This document shows, one piece after another, positions 11,753 to 23,493 of a DNA stretch of 64,000 nucleotides (the first letter of the stretch is position 1; every line of letters begins with the position of its first letter). Made by a program: the position numbers and the translations under genes. The notes beneath the pieces were generated by a model. That model did no database searches, had not been told where the DNA came from, and was given only the letters and a program-made list of their open reading frames with translations. Source of the DNA: Hydrangea macrophylla (taxonomy: Eukaryota > Streptophyta > Magnoliopsida > Cornales > Hydrangeaceae); contig CM066988.1 in assembly GCA_033977485.1 (NCBI GenBank), forward strand, positions 7,853,501-7,917,500, in the 5' to 3' direction.

Positions 11753-14700
11753 TGTAACACCCCATATTTTCCTGATATAAATATTCATTTAAAAAAAAAT
11801 TTAATGAGACAATCTAAATTTTTATGTGTTATTAACCAGTTGTGTGCACTTAAATTTTTTTGGTCATTTTTTTATCTGTGCATATTTATTTTAATTATTA
11901 TTAATTACTATGTGAAATTTTATAGAGTTAAGTGGTGGAGCTAAGTTGTAAAAATTTAAGTTGAACAAGTTATTGAAGAGTTGGTGTGTTTATTTTTGAG
12001 TAATGCTTAGAGGCCCATGAATGTGTTAAATAGTGTTCTTAACATTTAAATTAAGTACCCGGGTCATGTACACCCATTGGGCTACTCATTTTAGTACTTT
12101 GGAATGTATTTTGGGCCCATATGAAGCCTTTTTGTGAGCCTATAAGACAAAAAATGAGATTTACACGTTTGTGTGCATTTTATTGACATGTATTGTGTGT
12201 GTAGTATCCATATACATATATTAAACTCTAGCCTTCATATTAACCAAACAAAAGTGAAGAGACGACAAGAAAAGAAAAGAGAGAATAGACGTAGAAAGAG
12301 AGACAGAGAGAGAGAGAGAGAGAAGGAGAGAGATAAAGATAGAGAGGAGAAGAAGAAGAAGAAGAAGAAAGAAAAGGGATCATGGGCTCGCGAAGGGTTC
12401 GTTCGTCGTGATCTAGTCAGTCACCAAATTTGTGGGATTTAGTGCAAAAACTCAATGAGTTATATAAATATATATATATGTTTGTGTATCCGGATGTATA
12501 TATATATGCGTGTGTATATATGTATATCCGAATAAATCGAATCCTTACACGTTGTTGTTTGGTATTTAATTCTTTGCGTTATATGTCATGATAAGTAGAA
12601 TATAAATCTTGTTTCTCGTGTGACTTCGTGATCATAATCTTGGTGCATTAATAATTGTTACATTTATACTTTGATAAATTCGTATGTGAATTCGTTGAAA
12701 TAGCTTAGGGATTGAAAAGAAAATTAATTCGGAGTGTATGCGAAATTCATTTTTTGATTTCTAACAGTCGCTGAAACTTCACAAAAATACTAAATCGTGG
12801 ATTAAAATTTTAACATTCTGTTCGCGTGTCCTGTGTAAAATGTGATTCTACACACTTTTCATGTTCTGAGCTTTTCCTGATTCCGCACCATTTGGGCTAT
12901 CAATTTAATTTACAGTAGCAGTTTTATAAAACGTGCTAATCATCTAAAGTCAGTTTATGTGTCTGTATGAACTCGTATTCGTTATTATGATAAAACGTGG
13001 AATTACCTTGAGATGTAAGCATTGTCATCTAATCTTTTGTTTCATGAATTTGTGAATGTGAGACCATCTGTGTGATGATTTTTCTAATAGAAATTAATAT
13101 TAGGAAATCATTTATTGTTCACCACTGCTCCTTATGAGTTTAGGCAGTGACTTCGTGGATGACTCGTCCTTGTGTGATTAGACGGCGACTACGTGGATGA
13201 TCTGTCTATTCATTATTTTAAGCCTTATGCTCGGCTTGTTGGACTATTTCATTTGTATTTAGACATTGTTTATTGATGTCAAGAATGTAAGGACTAGCCT
13301 TTTGGTGTATACTCAAATCCTAGTAATACCCATAGGATTTGGGACCGGAGTGGGAGTTAGTATTACGTTAGAAGACACATAAGATATATGTGTAGGCTGA
13401 ACTATGGATGGATGGCCAAGGTGGTGTACATAAGATGTAATTAAATAAAATACTTGTGGTGTTTAAATTTGCGGCTATACGTTGTATTGTAATTCATTAA
13501 ATTTTATTGTAATCGAATCCTATAAATTAATAGATGCATAGTAAACGTTATATCAAACAACTTTTGTGTGTATCTGTTAGCTAAAAATGTAGCATTCTAT
13601 GTGTAACGTACCATTTTGGGAACATAGTAATTTGATAATAAAATGGACCAGGTTAGTAAGTTGAATATTTTGGATACTTAGATTTATAGCTTATGGCCGT
13701 TCCGTGAAAACTGAAGTAAAACTACGATCAGAACAACTTTTGCGTTTTACACTTTTCCAAAAAACATCATCTTGGCACTATTTTCATCGATTTTCATAAT
13801 CTGCTGAACATCGCCTATCTAAGAGCTAAAGTGTAATAATTAATTTCTGAATTATCTATTTAGAATCAATGAACGGAAGCGCGAGTCCGTCCTTGGAAAT
13901 TTTATTCTGGACATTTTTCGTGTTTTAAGTTTTGTCTAATTCCAGCTCTTTGTTGGAGATAAATTCATTTTAATAAATAGCAACTTGTTATTGGTTTTCT
14001 ATTATTGTACTAATTACTATTTGTATAGAATGGTAGGCCCACTAATGGTTTGTAGGTATCGGCCTACCATAATTAAGAAAGGTAAGTATTTAGTTGTTTT
14101 AATTCAGGCAAGAAACTACTTGCCACCACATAAATGTAAACTACTTTATTGTCCAGATATGTGTGTGGAACTACCTGCCTTGGCCCAAGAATGTTGTAGT
14201 GTGGTTTGTAGTCTACGGGTTCAAGTTAGATCCCTAAGACTTGTGCTTTGTTTAACTCATACCAGTCATGTGACTTACCCGAGTGTGTTATGCATTCGGG
14301 GGCATGTCTTGGAGTTGAACTTGTGTAGTATTGTGCTTTGCATTAGTTGTATCTTATTTAATTTTGTTTCTGGCATTATGGGTCATATTTGTATTATTGT
14401 AATAAGGATTGTAGGTTTGGTATTAAGAATGTTGTAGTTACTCTGACCAATGGATGTATAGATTCTATTCTTATTTATTTTCTTTACACTTAACTCTGTA
14501 ATGAGAGTTTTATTTAATGAAAATAATATTTCTTTTTGTAAATCAAAATAGTATAATATGTGTAATGAAACTTTATTTCTTTGATAATGAAATGAATGTT
14601 TTGGAAGTTTAGTAATTGATATTATGAAACAGAGAGGCCAGGAGATCAATTTAAAATTAAAATCTAATTCCATTTTTAATAATTTTCTTGGAGCATGTGT

Positions 14701-14792
14701 AAGAATTTGTCAGCTCAGCTTTTGGGTGGCGAATATTAGTTCGGACACAAGCTCTTAACTGAATTTGGTTGTCCAAAATTCGGGGTGTGCCA
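11753..14792 (+). repeat. Solo LTR, 3.0 kb, gypsy (Tekay-like)
   Basis: Starts TGTAACACCCCATATTTT and ends AAAATTCGGGGTGTGCCA. The two ends are inverted matches of each other through the ACACCCC core. No internal retrotransposon coding region is attached on either side, so this is a solo LTR left by LTR-LTR recombination. Flanking 5-mers GGAGC and GGATT agree at only three positions, so the target duplication is decayed or the edge is off by a few bases. Inside is a GA-rich tract (12298-12350). The ORF at 13985-14437 has no recognisable domain. Confidence 0.7.
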
Positions 14793-14859
14793 GGATTCCA
14801 ATCTAACAATTTAAATATTGAAATTCAGTAGTGCAAAGAACAAGAACAGAGTCAAAATA

Positions 14860-14860
<1 letters not shown>

Positions 14861-14903
<43 letters not shown>
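14861..14903. repeat. Poly(A) tract, 43 bases
   Basis: An uninterrupted A run between the solo LTR and Tat-1, followed by short ACC/ATC repeats. No retroposon body could be linked to it. Homopolymers of this length are prone to sequencing and assembly errors. Confidence 0.9.
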
Positions 14904-14905
<2 letters not shown>

Positions 14906-15002
14906 ACCACCATCATTCCAACACAATGGATTATCAACACACAAAACAAATGTACAACTATAATAAATATCAACCAATATACATGTACATGTACACACAT
15001 GG

Positions 15003-15007
15003 CTTAG
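15003..15007. other. Left target-site duplication of Tat-1 (CTTAG)
   Basis: CTTAG directly precedes the 5' LTR and is repeated exactly after the 3' LTR at 28130-28134. This shows that Tat-1 is one complete insertion event. Confidence 0.95.
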
Positions 15008-16180
15008 TGTTTGCACCTAAAAACCGCCAAAGGTTTTTGAGCCCGAGTGGCATGAAATTGGACAGGGGAGAGACCGGCCCAAGGGTTGCAATAGCTTATC
15101 GGCCTCGAGAGGATGATGTCACGTGGTCTCTAAAGATGGTGAAGATGAATGATGAGCAGTCTAATCGAGCTATAGCCATAATGTGAGCCCGATTGGAAGG
15201 TTGGGCATGAATGAGGACCATCGAGCTTAGGAGTAACATAACTTAATGCAGTGTAAGCCCGATGGTAGATCAAAGTGGCATGAAGGCCAATCAGACATCG
15301 TATAATTAAGGATGGATGTATGAGTCCGATCGGCCATAGGCATTCGTAAAGAGGTCATCGGGCATGAAAGATAGTGTTGAAATTGGTTAAGCCCGATTCA
15401 GCTGAAAGAAAGTAGTTGACAAGGCCAATGGACTAAAAGGGGAAGGCGGTGTTATTCACAGCTGTCAAGGCAAAGTCACCCAGATTTTTAGGAAGCAAGA
15501 GTCCGGTTTGGAATGTATTTAATAACGTTCAGCTGGATATGGGAGGTTAATCCCTAAAATATAGGGATTGGTTCAATCAAGAGTCAAGATAAGGCAAGAG
15601 TTTAAGACTGGGAAGGATTCTTTCACAATCAGTCAATCAGCTACGCAGCTTAGGGCGCAAGGAAAAGAGTTCTTTCCTTATCAGAATTCCGAGAGGCCGC
15701 TATAAATGGGGAAGCAGGCCAACCAAGCAAAGGACTCCGCGTCATCTCGAAAAACAGCACACACTATATTCAAAGCATTCAAAGCATTTAAATCTTTATG
15801 TTTTTCTGCATTCACAGCAAATAGGTCTACCCTCGTTTGTTATTTTCTCTACTATTTTCATTCTTACGAACAGTTAGAGCCTGTTCTGATTCTGTTCTTC
15901 GCTTACATGTTACATTTTCCAAACACTTAATAAAATCTCAATTTTATTAATCATTTGTGATTTGTTTACCTAGTAAACTCTACACTATTTGGCTTGTGCG
16001 CTTCAGTACTGCCAAGGGATTTTTGGTGAGGGTACTTTCCTACTCACCATACACATCGTTTTGATAGAAGTTAGATTCATTAACCCTTGAGTATCACTCA
16101 CTCAAGCATTTAGGAAATTAGTTTTCACGATTCGAACCACTGTTGGTTCTGGCACGCCCGCGCAAAACTACAGGCAAACA
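15008..16180 (+). repeat. 5' LTR of Tat-1
   Basis: 1173 bp, TGTTTGCACC...GGCAAACA. It matches the 3' LTR at 26972 throughout, with scattered substitutions and one 16-bp segment (near 15255) missing from the 3' copy. A TATAAAT box is at 15701-15707. Just before its end is a TGGCACGCCCG segment that copies the start of the real primer-binding site downstream. Confidence 0.95.
15701..15707 (+). promoter_or_regulatory. TATA box of the Tat-1 LTR
   Basis: TATAAAT in the context GGCCGCTATAAATGGGG, also present in the 3' LTR at 27650-27656. Position about 480 bp before the LTR end fits a U3/R boundary shortly downstream. Confidence 0.6.
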
Positions 16181-16184
16181 TTTT

Positions 16185-16203
16185 TGGCACGCCCGGTGGG
16201 ACC
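16185..16203 (+). other. Primer-binding site of Tat-1
   Basis: TGGCACGCCCGGTGGGACC begins four bases after the 5' LTR. It opens with the TGG that pairs with the CCA end of a tRNA. I could not name the tRNA with confidence. Confidence 0.75.
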
Positions 16204-16217
16204 CATAATGCGAAAAC

Positions 16218-19130
16218 ATGCCTCCTAAGAAGAATGAAAAAAGCGGACAGGACGATCCTGCTGTTGACCCATTTGCTGAATAGAGTACTGGCCGCTCCCC
16301 TGTGGACAGCGGCATGACTCTTGAGGCAATATTGGAGGCCATGAGGATGAACGTTGAACCTATGAGGTGAGATTATAATGCCTTGATAGGTTTGATAGGT
16401 AATCTGAAAGGCTTAATCGGCCAAACAGCAGAAATACATCGGGGGCAATTCGACCTAGTCTCGTCGGCCCAGATAACACATTCGAAGTTGGACAGCCTAA
16501 CCAATAGGATGGACCGGCTTTGTACTTTTCTTGAGGCCAACAACAGCCAACAAGCCTCAGGATCTGTCTCAGGCTCAGGATCGGGCTCGAGCATAGGCGT
16601 GTCCCAGACGAAGAAATAGCTACGATATGTGATCCCAAATCTTAGGGGGTCTGATGGCTCAGGCAAACAGCCCGAGTCACAGTTCAAAAATGGTGGAGGG
16701 TCCGTTGTCACTGATCCTACTGGATCGATACCAACATTGACTCCTCCACCTACCGGCCGTAATCCAAAGATAATCGGCTAACAAATGCCCCCCAGGGCAC
16801 ATTGCCGGGGGGCAGAGGGTTAACAATGATGGTTTTTGGCCTTATCGGGCCAATAATAACCAGCAACAATTACCACCCCCCGCCCATGGTAATAGCTCAG
16901 CCCATCGCTCCACAACCCATCAACAGGGAAGAGTTGGTGGCGGCCATACACGAGGAGTATGGCCCGTTTAAGAGAAAGATGGAGAGGCCAACCTACAGAC
17001 GGCCTTACCCGCCTGAAATTGACTAAGTTAACTTCACAAGGGTATAAAGTTCCAAACTTTACCCTATTTTTTGGGAAAAGTGAACACTCCTCAGTAGAGC
17101 ATATTGGCCGCTTCATTGTGCAGTGCAGCCATGCGGGCAGTAGCAATCCTTTAAAACTGAGGCTGTTTACAAACTCGCTCACGGGCATAGCATTTTTATG
17201 GTACGTCAATCTTCCGGCCAACTCCGTGCAAGACTAGAGAAGGATGGAAGAGTTGTTTCATTGCCAGTTCTACAGGACTGAGCCCGAGACATTGTTGGCA
17301 GATCTGTCTAGGATGCTCCAACTAGTGGGAGAGACCGTTGAGACTTACATAGCCCAATTCAAGAAGGCTAAGTACAGGTGCAAGACGGCCTTGCTCGAAG
17401 AATAATATGCTAAGATGACAATGGGTGGAATGTCTTTCGAGCTTCGTAAAAGGTTCGAAGAACTGATTTCTACAATTTATTCGAGCTGGCCACGAGAGTC
17501 ACCCGTTACGAGTGTATCCTACTAGAGGAGCAGGAGAAGAGGAATACCTCCAAAGGAACATATTACAAAGATCCTAACTACGAGGTCCACTTAGCGGATT
17601 GTGACCTCGAGGCAGAGATCGACATGGCCGAGCTAATCTCTAAGCGGCCGATTATGTGTAGCGCCTTGAACAAACCCATCAACAACAACGCCACTACTAA
17701 AAAGATGGCACTTGAGGCAGGAAAAAATTACACGTTTGATTTAACTATAGTTTATCAGATTTTCGATGCCCTGTTGGCCAAAAAAGTGATCAATTAGGCG
17801 ATGATCATCGGATCCCTAAGGTCGATGACATCAAGAACAAAGAATATTGTAAATGGCATAATTCCTGGAAACATTCCACTAACAATTGTGTTATTTTCTG
17901 TAATGTGATACAGGAGAACGTGGAGAAAGGAGTGTTCAAATTCTCGAACAAAGCCATGGGAGTTGATGCAAATTCGCTCCTACAGATCACCAGAACTAAC
18001 ATGGTTATGCCCGATTTAACGATGTTGACCAGGACTAGGCGGGAGGTTGACCTATCCGAGACAGAAGTAGAGTTGCCACAAAGGCAACTAGAAGGGAAGC
18101 AGATTGCGATATCGGCCACAGGAGGACCGAAAGTGACAATTCGTGAGCTCCAAAGCACTTTTTAGGAGCAAAAAGAATCGCAACGGGGGCCCGATGCCAA
18201 AACGGCTCGATCAACCATTGATAGCCTTATTGCCGATCTACGGTTACAAGGCCAATATCAAGAAAGGGTCATGCAGCCCAAGTAAGAGGCCCACGGTTGA
18301 TGAACGCTGAGAACAAAGCACGAGAAGATCTGTACATGAAAGGCTCTCCTTTCCCAAGCAGGGACAGGCAAAGCCCGAGTGGAAACTAAAACCAAAGCCA
18401 CAACAAGCAAGTGGTATGGAGAGCTCAGACCGTATGGAAGAAAAGCGAAATCGGCCACACTTAAAAATGATGGCTTCAGTAAGGGCCGTCACATCGGACA
18501 TCCGCTCTAGGATGATACTACCACCAAGGGTGAATGAAGGGAGGTGGCATAGGGTTGAACACCCCAAATTCCCAGTAGCGCTGCAATATAGTAAATCTCA
18601 GAAAAAGAGATTCCAGAGGGCTAGACAAGCCGGAAGGGAAAAGCAGTACTGGGAGAATCGGGCACACGATTCCCTAAAGATCCTTCAACCTTATCTCCCT
18701 AAGACCGATGAACAGTTGACAACAGAAGAAGAGCACGTGTTCGATAAGAAAGCAGGTAAAAGAGCGATGCATACTACGGGACACCTGAAGGAGGAGGGAT
18801 GCAAGCCCACATCGAACAGGATAAGTATGGAATCCAATGATATGTTAGACTCCAGTACCTCACCAATTCAATTCGAAACTATTATGGTAAGTCTGTCATC
18901 CAATGTGGTTTTTACTTTCCCCATGTCTTTCATGGCCAAGCCAGACCAACCTGCGGCCATGGAAGGGGATGTAATGGAGGGCCTGACCAAAGACTCGGCC
19001 ATGATAGAAGATGTTTTCTGGAACGGGGGAGAGACCGTTAAACCCAAGTTAGTAGAGGCCACAAGCAAGAATGTGGATGCTATCGATATACAGTCCGATA
19101 ACCATCTTGAGGCCGAAAGGACTCCAGACT
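16218..19130 (+). pseudogene. Broken Tat gag and gag-protease linker
   Basis: Begins at ATG 16218 (MPPKKNEKSG). Recognisable core at 16959-17420: the segment YKVPNFTLFFGK, then IEHIGRFIVQC, LKLRLFTNSLTG and FHCQFYRTEPE, which is the retrotransposon gag capsid pattern. A basic, low-complexity linker follows (18416-19132). The reading frame changes many times and there are stops at about 16280, 16369, 16617, 17024, 17234 and 17403. No zinc knuckle was seen. Gag would form the particle around the element RNA; this copy cannot be made whole. Confidence 0.8.
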
Positions 19131-19139
19131 GAAGAAGGA

Positions 19140-19814
19140 CTAAGGTCAGTGGGACCGGTCAAAGTGGTTCTTGAAAAACCCACCTATCAGATTTCTCAGC
19201 ACTTAAAGCCGTTATGCATAAAGGGATAAATTAAAGGGGTCCCCATAAATAGAATATTAGTCGATAGTGGATCTACCATCAACATTATGCTCCAAATAAT
19301 GCTAAGGATCCTTCAGAAGTTCAAGTCAGAGTTAATTCCAACCGAGATTAATGTTCAAAGCTTCATAGGTACACCGTCGAGGACAAAGGGTATCCTACCT
19401 CTGGAGTTGACCGTTGGGACTAAAACGGTAATGATAGCTTTTTTCATCGTTGAGACCTCGGCTACTTACAACGCATTGTTAGGCCGTGATTGGATACATC
19501 CTAATTATTGTATCCCTTCTACTCTCCATCAGTTACTGATTTTTTGGAGAGGCGACGAAGTAGAAGTTGTGGGAGCCGATACAAAGCCATTCGTAGTACG
19601 AGTGCAAATGGCTGATGCAGTGTTATATGAGGATGATATCGGACCAGTCAAGTTATTAGGATGTGGCAAATTGGGTAGACCAAACGTAGCTACATTTCGT
19701 AAAGAAATTATACCAGACTTGAAAAACGGTTACCACAATCTCAGTCGGACTGAAGAGTCAAGGCCGACTGAGATAAACGAGCAAGAAGACATTGATGGAT
19801 CCACAACTGATTGA
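19140..19814 (+). pseudogene. Tat-1 aspartic protease region
   Basis: Contains the active-site motif VDSGSTINI (near 19262-19288), then the downstream pattern ILPLELTVGTKT and SATYNALLGRDWIH, typical of Tat proteases. A stop precedes the active site (near 19227), and the frame differs from the RT frame that starts at 19846. This domain would cut the polyprotein. Confidence 0.8.
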
Positions 19815-19845
19815 GGTTGAGAGATAGCTGGCCCTAAAGGCCAGC

Positions 19846-21500
19846 ATGGCCAGATGGTGTGCATACCTGGCCAATCGGAGATTGGAGATCGGCCTATTGG
19901 ACGGAATGGTTAATTTGGCCGATTGTATCTATAAAGAAGAAATGCCAAGAGAAGAAGAGATTCAAATGGATGAATTGGAAATGGTGATGGCCAAGCTTGA
20001 TGATTTGAAGGCCGACGTACAAGACCCACTGTTGGAGGTCGACCTGGGTGAAGAAGGAGAACACAAGCCTACATATGTGAGTCAGGAGCTCGAGCCACAG
20101 TCTCAGGCCGAGATCATTGCTCTCTTACACAAATACAAGGATTGCTTTGCTTGGGATTACGATGATATGCCCGGACTATCCAGGGAATTGGTTGAACACC
20201 GATTACCAATTAAGTCGGGGTACATGCCGTTCAAACAGCTTCCCCGGCGCATGTCACCGGAAGTAACTCTGAAGGTGAAAGAAGAAATTAAGAGGCTTTT
20301 GGGGGTTAGTTTCATTCGGACTGCCAGGTACGTAGAATGGGTGTCAAATATAGTTCCAGTGGTGAAGAAAAATCAGAAGCTGAGAGTCTGTATTGAATTC
20401 AGGAACCTAAACCTAGCTACCCCAAAAGATGAGTATCCTATGCCCATGGCCGATCAGCTGATTGATTCGGCTGCTAAACATAAAATTTTGTCCTTTATGC
20501 TTGGGCACTCGGGGTACAACCAGATCTACATTGCCGAAGAAGATGTCCCGAAGACTGTTTTTCGGTGCCCGGGGGTAATTGGAGCCTTTAAATGGGTTAT
20601 CATGCCTTTCGGTCTAAAGAATGCTGGAGCCAACTATCAAAGAGCAATGAATTCAATCTTCTATGATATGATTGGACGATTCATGGAGGTCTACATTGAT
20701 GACGTGGTGGTTAGGTCAGAAAGTAACGCCGATCATCTGAGGGACTTGGAAAAGGCATTTGAAAGAATGCGGGCTCACAAACTTAAGATGAAGCCTCTCA
20801 AATGTGCTTTCGGCGTCTCAGCAGGGAATTTCCTAGGTTTCATAGTACATCAAAGAGGGATAGAGGTTGACAAAAACAAGGCTTAGGCTATCCAGGCAGC
20901 AAATCCACCAGCTAACAAGAAAGAGCTTCAAAGGTTACTTGGGCAGATCAATTTTATGAGAAGATTTATATCCAACTGTGCAGGGAAGACCCAAGTATGG
21001 ACCCCACTATTCAAGATCAAGACCGATGAAGAATTTAAATGGAAAGACAGCCATCAACAGGCCTTCGAGGGAATTAAACGATATTTGTTAATCTCCCCAG
21101 TATTAATGCCACCCAAGAAGGGTAGATATCTTAAATTGTATATATTGGTCTCCGACTGTTCAATAGGGAGTATGTTAGCTCAAGACAATGAGCGAGGCAA
21201 CGAGCAGGCCGTTTATTATTTAAGTAGAATTTTGACTCCAATCGAGCAGCGCTATGCCCCGATTGAGAAGTTATTCTCGGCATTGTATTTTTCCTCACAG
21301 AAGTTAAGAACGTATATGCTGCCTGTTTCCACTTACATAATATGTCAAACTAATGTGATAAAATATATGTTGTCAAGACCAATCATGCGAGGCCGAATTG
21401 GGAAATGGACCTTGGCCTTAATGGAATTCGCCATCCAATACCGATCACAACAATCGGTCAAAGGCCAGGCCATAGCCAATTTCCTGGCTGATCACCCAAA
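19846..21500 (+). pseudogene. Tat-1 reverse transcriptase and first RNase H
   Basis: An open frame from 19846 to 20886, then the same frame after a TAG at 20884. RT motifs: CIEFRNLN, HSGYNQIYIAEEDVPKT, MPFGLKNAGANYQRAMN and the YIDD core near 20695-20706. The aspartate normally found before GHSGYNQ is a leucine (FMLGHSGYN), which removes a catalytic metal ligand. RNase H follows (21110-21480) with YILVSDCSIG and a cryptic LADHPN end. The enzyme would copy element RNA into DNA. The lost aspartate and the in-frame stop make this copy inactive. Confidence 0.85.
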
Positions 21501-21960
21501 TCCTACTAATCTGGGAGAATTGCCACTAAAACCCAAAGTTCTAAACACATCCTTAGTCCTATGGACGTTGATCTTTGATGGTTCCAAAAACACAGAGGGT
21601 GCTGGGGCAGGTGTGGTCATTGTATCACCTAAGTATAAGAAGACAAAAATGTCATTTTGGCTCAATTTCAAGTGCACCAACAATTAGGTCGAATACGAAG
21701 CGCTTATTATCGGACTAGAGATACTCCTTGAAATGGGGGCATCATCCGTGCACATAAAGGGAGACTCAGGGCTGGTGTTCGAACAGATATCTGGAGAATT
21801 CCAGATAAAAAGTTGGGGACTCTGCCTATTCTACTCTATGGCCACTCAACTTATGGAGGCATTTGACGACATTATTGTGAGCTATATCCCGAGGTCCACA
21901 AATACCGAGGCCGATAAACTGGCAAAAACAGGATCGACCTCGTCTTCTAGGAAGAACTTA
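21500..21960 (+). pseudogene. Tat-1 second (archaeal-type) RNase H
   Basis: The segment LWTLIFDGSKNTEGAGAGVV starts a second RNase H domain. It keeps the ordered acidic residues: D in FDGS, E in VEYEAL, D in KGDSGLV and D in TEADKLAK. A TAG at 21685 (NN*VEYE) interrupts it. A second RNase H of this type after the usual one is a known mark of the plant Tat lineage. Confidence 0.85.
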
Positions 21961-22088
21961 GAAGATCAAGTTATCATGGTTCATGTCCGATCATTACCTT
22001 CAGTTGCAAGGAGAGGCTGGTATGCTACCACTAATTTGGTCTTAATGGAGGATGATGATTGGAGAATGCCCATCATTGAATACCTAAA

Positions 22089-23383
22089 TCACCCAAATGT
22101 TAGGGTAGACCAAAAAGTTAGACTATTTGCAGTCCGATTCGTGATGCTTGATGGAGAATTATTTAAGAAACCCATCGGTGACGACGTGATCTTGAGGTGT
22201 TTAGGTAAGAAATAGGCCATGTAGGTTATGGTCGAAGTACATGAAGGGATCTGTGAGGCACATCTGGCCGGTACAAAGATAAAGTGGTTGCTGAGAAGGT
22301 ACAACCATTACTGGCCTGGTATGCTGAAAGATTGTATCAGCTATGTAAAAGGATGTCAGGCTTGCTAGAAGCATGGCCCGATCCAGCATGTGCCAGCTAA
22401 AGAGCTCCAACCAGTAATCAAACCATGGCCGTTCTGAGGATGGGCTATGGATTTAATTGGAAAAGTCCTATCGCCGTCATCGGGCCAACACTGCTTTATC
22501 ATTATAGCTACAGACTACTTTACTAAGTGGGCCGAAGCCATACCATGCAGAACAGTGACCCAAGACACGGTAATAAAGTTCATTGAAGAGCACATCATCC
22601 ACCATTTTGGCCTCCCGAGACTATTACGGCCGAGCAAGGGTCTGTGTTTACGGGAACAGAAACAACAGCTTTTGCAGAAAGCAGGGGGATCAAAATTCTC
22701 AACTCCACCCCTTACTACGCTCAGGCTAACGGACAGGCCGAGTCTACTAACAAAATTTTGAAGGGAATCTTTGAGAAGATGATTGATGAAAACCCCAGGG
22801 AGTGGGACAAGCTATTGTCCGAAGCTCTATGGGCCTATTGGACATCCAAAAGATCAAGTACCGAGGTCACACCATTCATGCTGACCTATGGGCATGACGC
22901 TATGTTACCTATGGAAGTCATAGTCCGATCGACCAGAAGGGCTTTACATAATCAACTTGAGCCTGCTGAGTACATAGAGGCTATAATAGCTGAGTTAGAA
23001 GGGCTTGATGAAACAAGGCTCACGGCCTTAGACTCATTAAAGGTGCAAAAGCAACGGGCAGCCTGAGCTTATAATAAAAGGGTGAAAGAGAAGTCTTTTT
23101 GCACCGAGGAGTTGGTATGGAAGGCCATCTTACCTATTGGAGACAAGGATAACCGTTAGGTAAATGGTCGATCAACTGGGAAGGTCCTTTCATTGTCCAT
23201 CAAGTCAAGAATGATGGAGCATACAGGTTGTGTGATATGGATGGAGACATTCATCCTAGGTTAATAAACAGTCATTACTTGAAGTCTTACTACCCTACTT
23301 TGTGGGAAACTATTGATTTGGTATATAGACCGAATCCCGGGTTAGAATATGAACCATTAGAATATGAGCCTGAGCTGGAGTGA
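22089..23383 (+). pseudogene. Tat-1 integrase
   Basis: Zinc-binding region near 22230-22380 (HLAGTK, YWPGMLKDC, KGCQAC), then a core with AMDLIGKV, TDYFTKWAEA and YYAQANGQAEST. A frameshift near 22620 separates the two halves. In the downstream frame the second catalytic position reads E instead of D (TAEQGSVF). Stops lie at 22213, 22222, 22366, 22438, 23063 and near 23157. The C-terminal part ends with TGA at 23381. It would insert the DNA copy; here it is broken. The stop is 110 bp from the convergent end of the antisense gene. Confidence 0.85.
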
Positions 23384-23493
23384 TCAAAATGTTTGTGTAT
23401 TAAATATTACTGGGCACAGCATTACCTACAAATATGTTAAAAATAATAATAAATAAATAAATACATGCTAAGTTCGAAGGTAGGGGTCGGCCT

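Noticed and set aside
13985..14437. 150-aa ORF in the 3.0-kb solo LTR
   Set aside because: No domain, lies wholly in an LTR, and codon pattern is not convincing.
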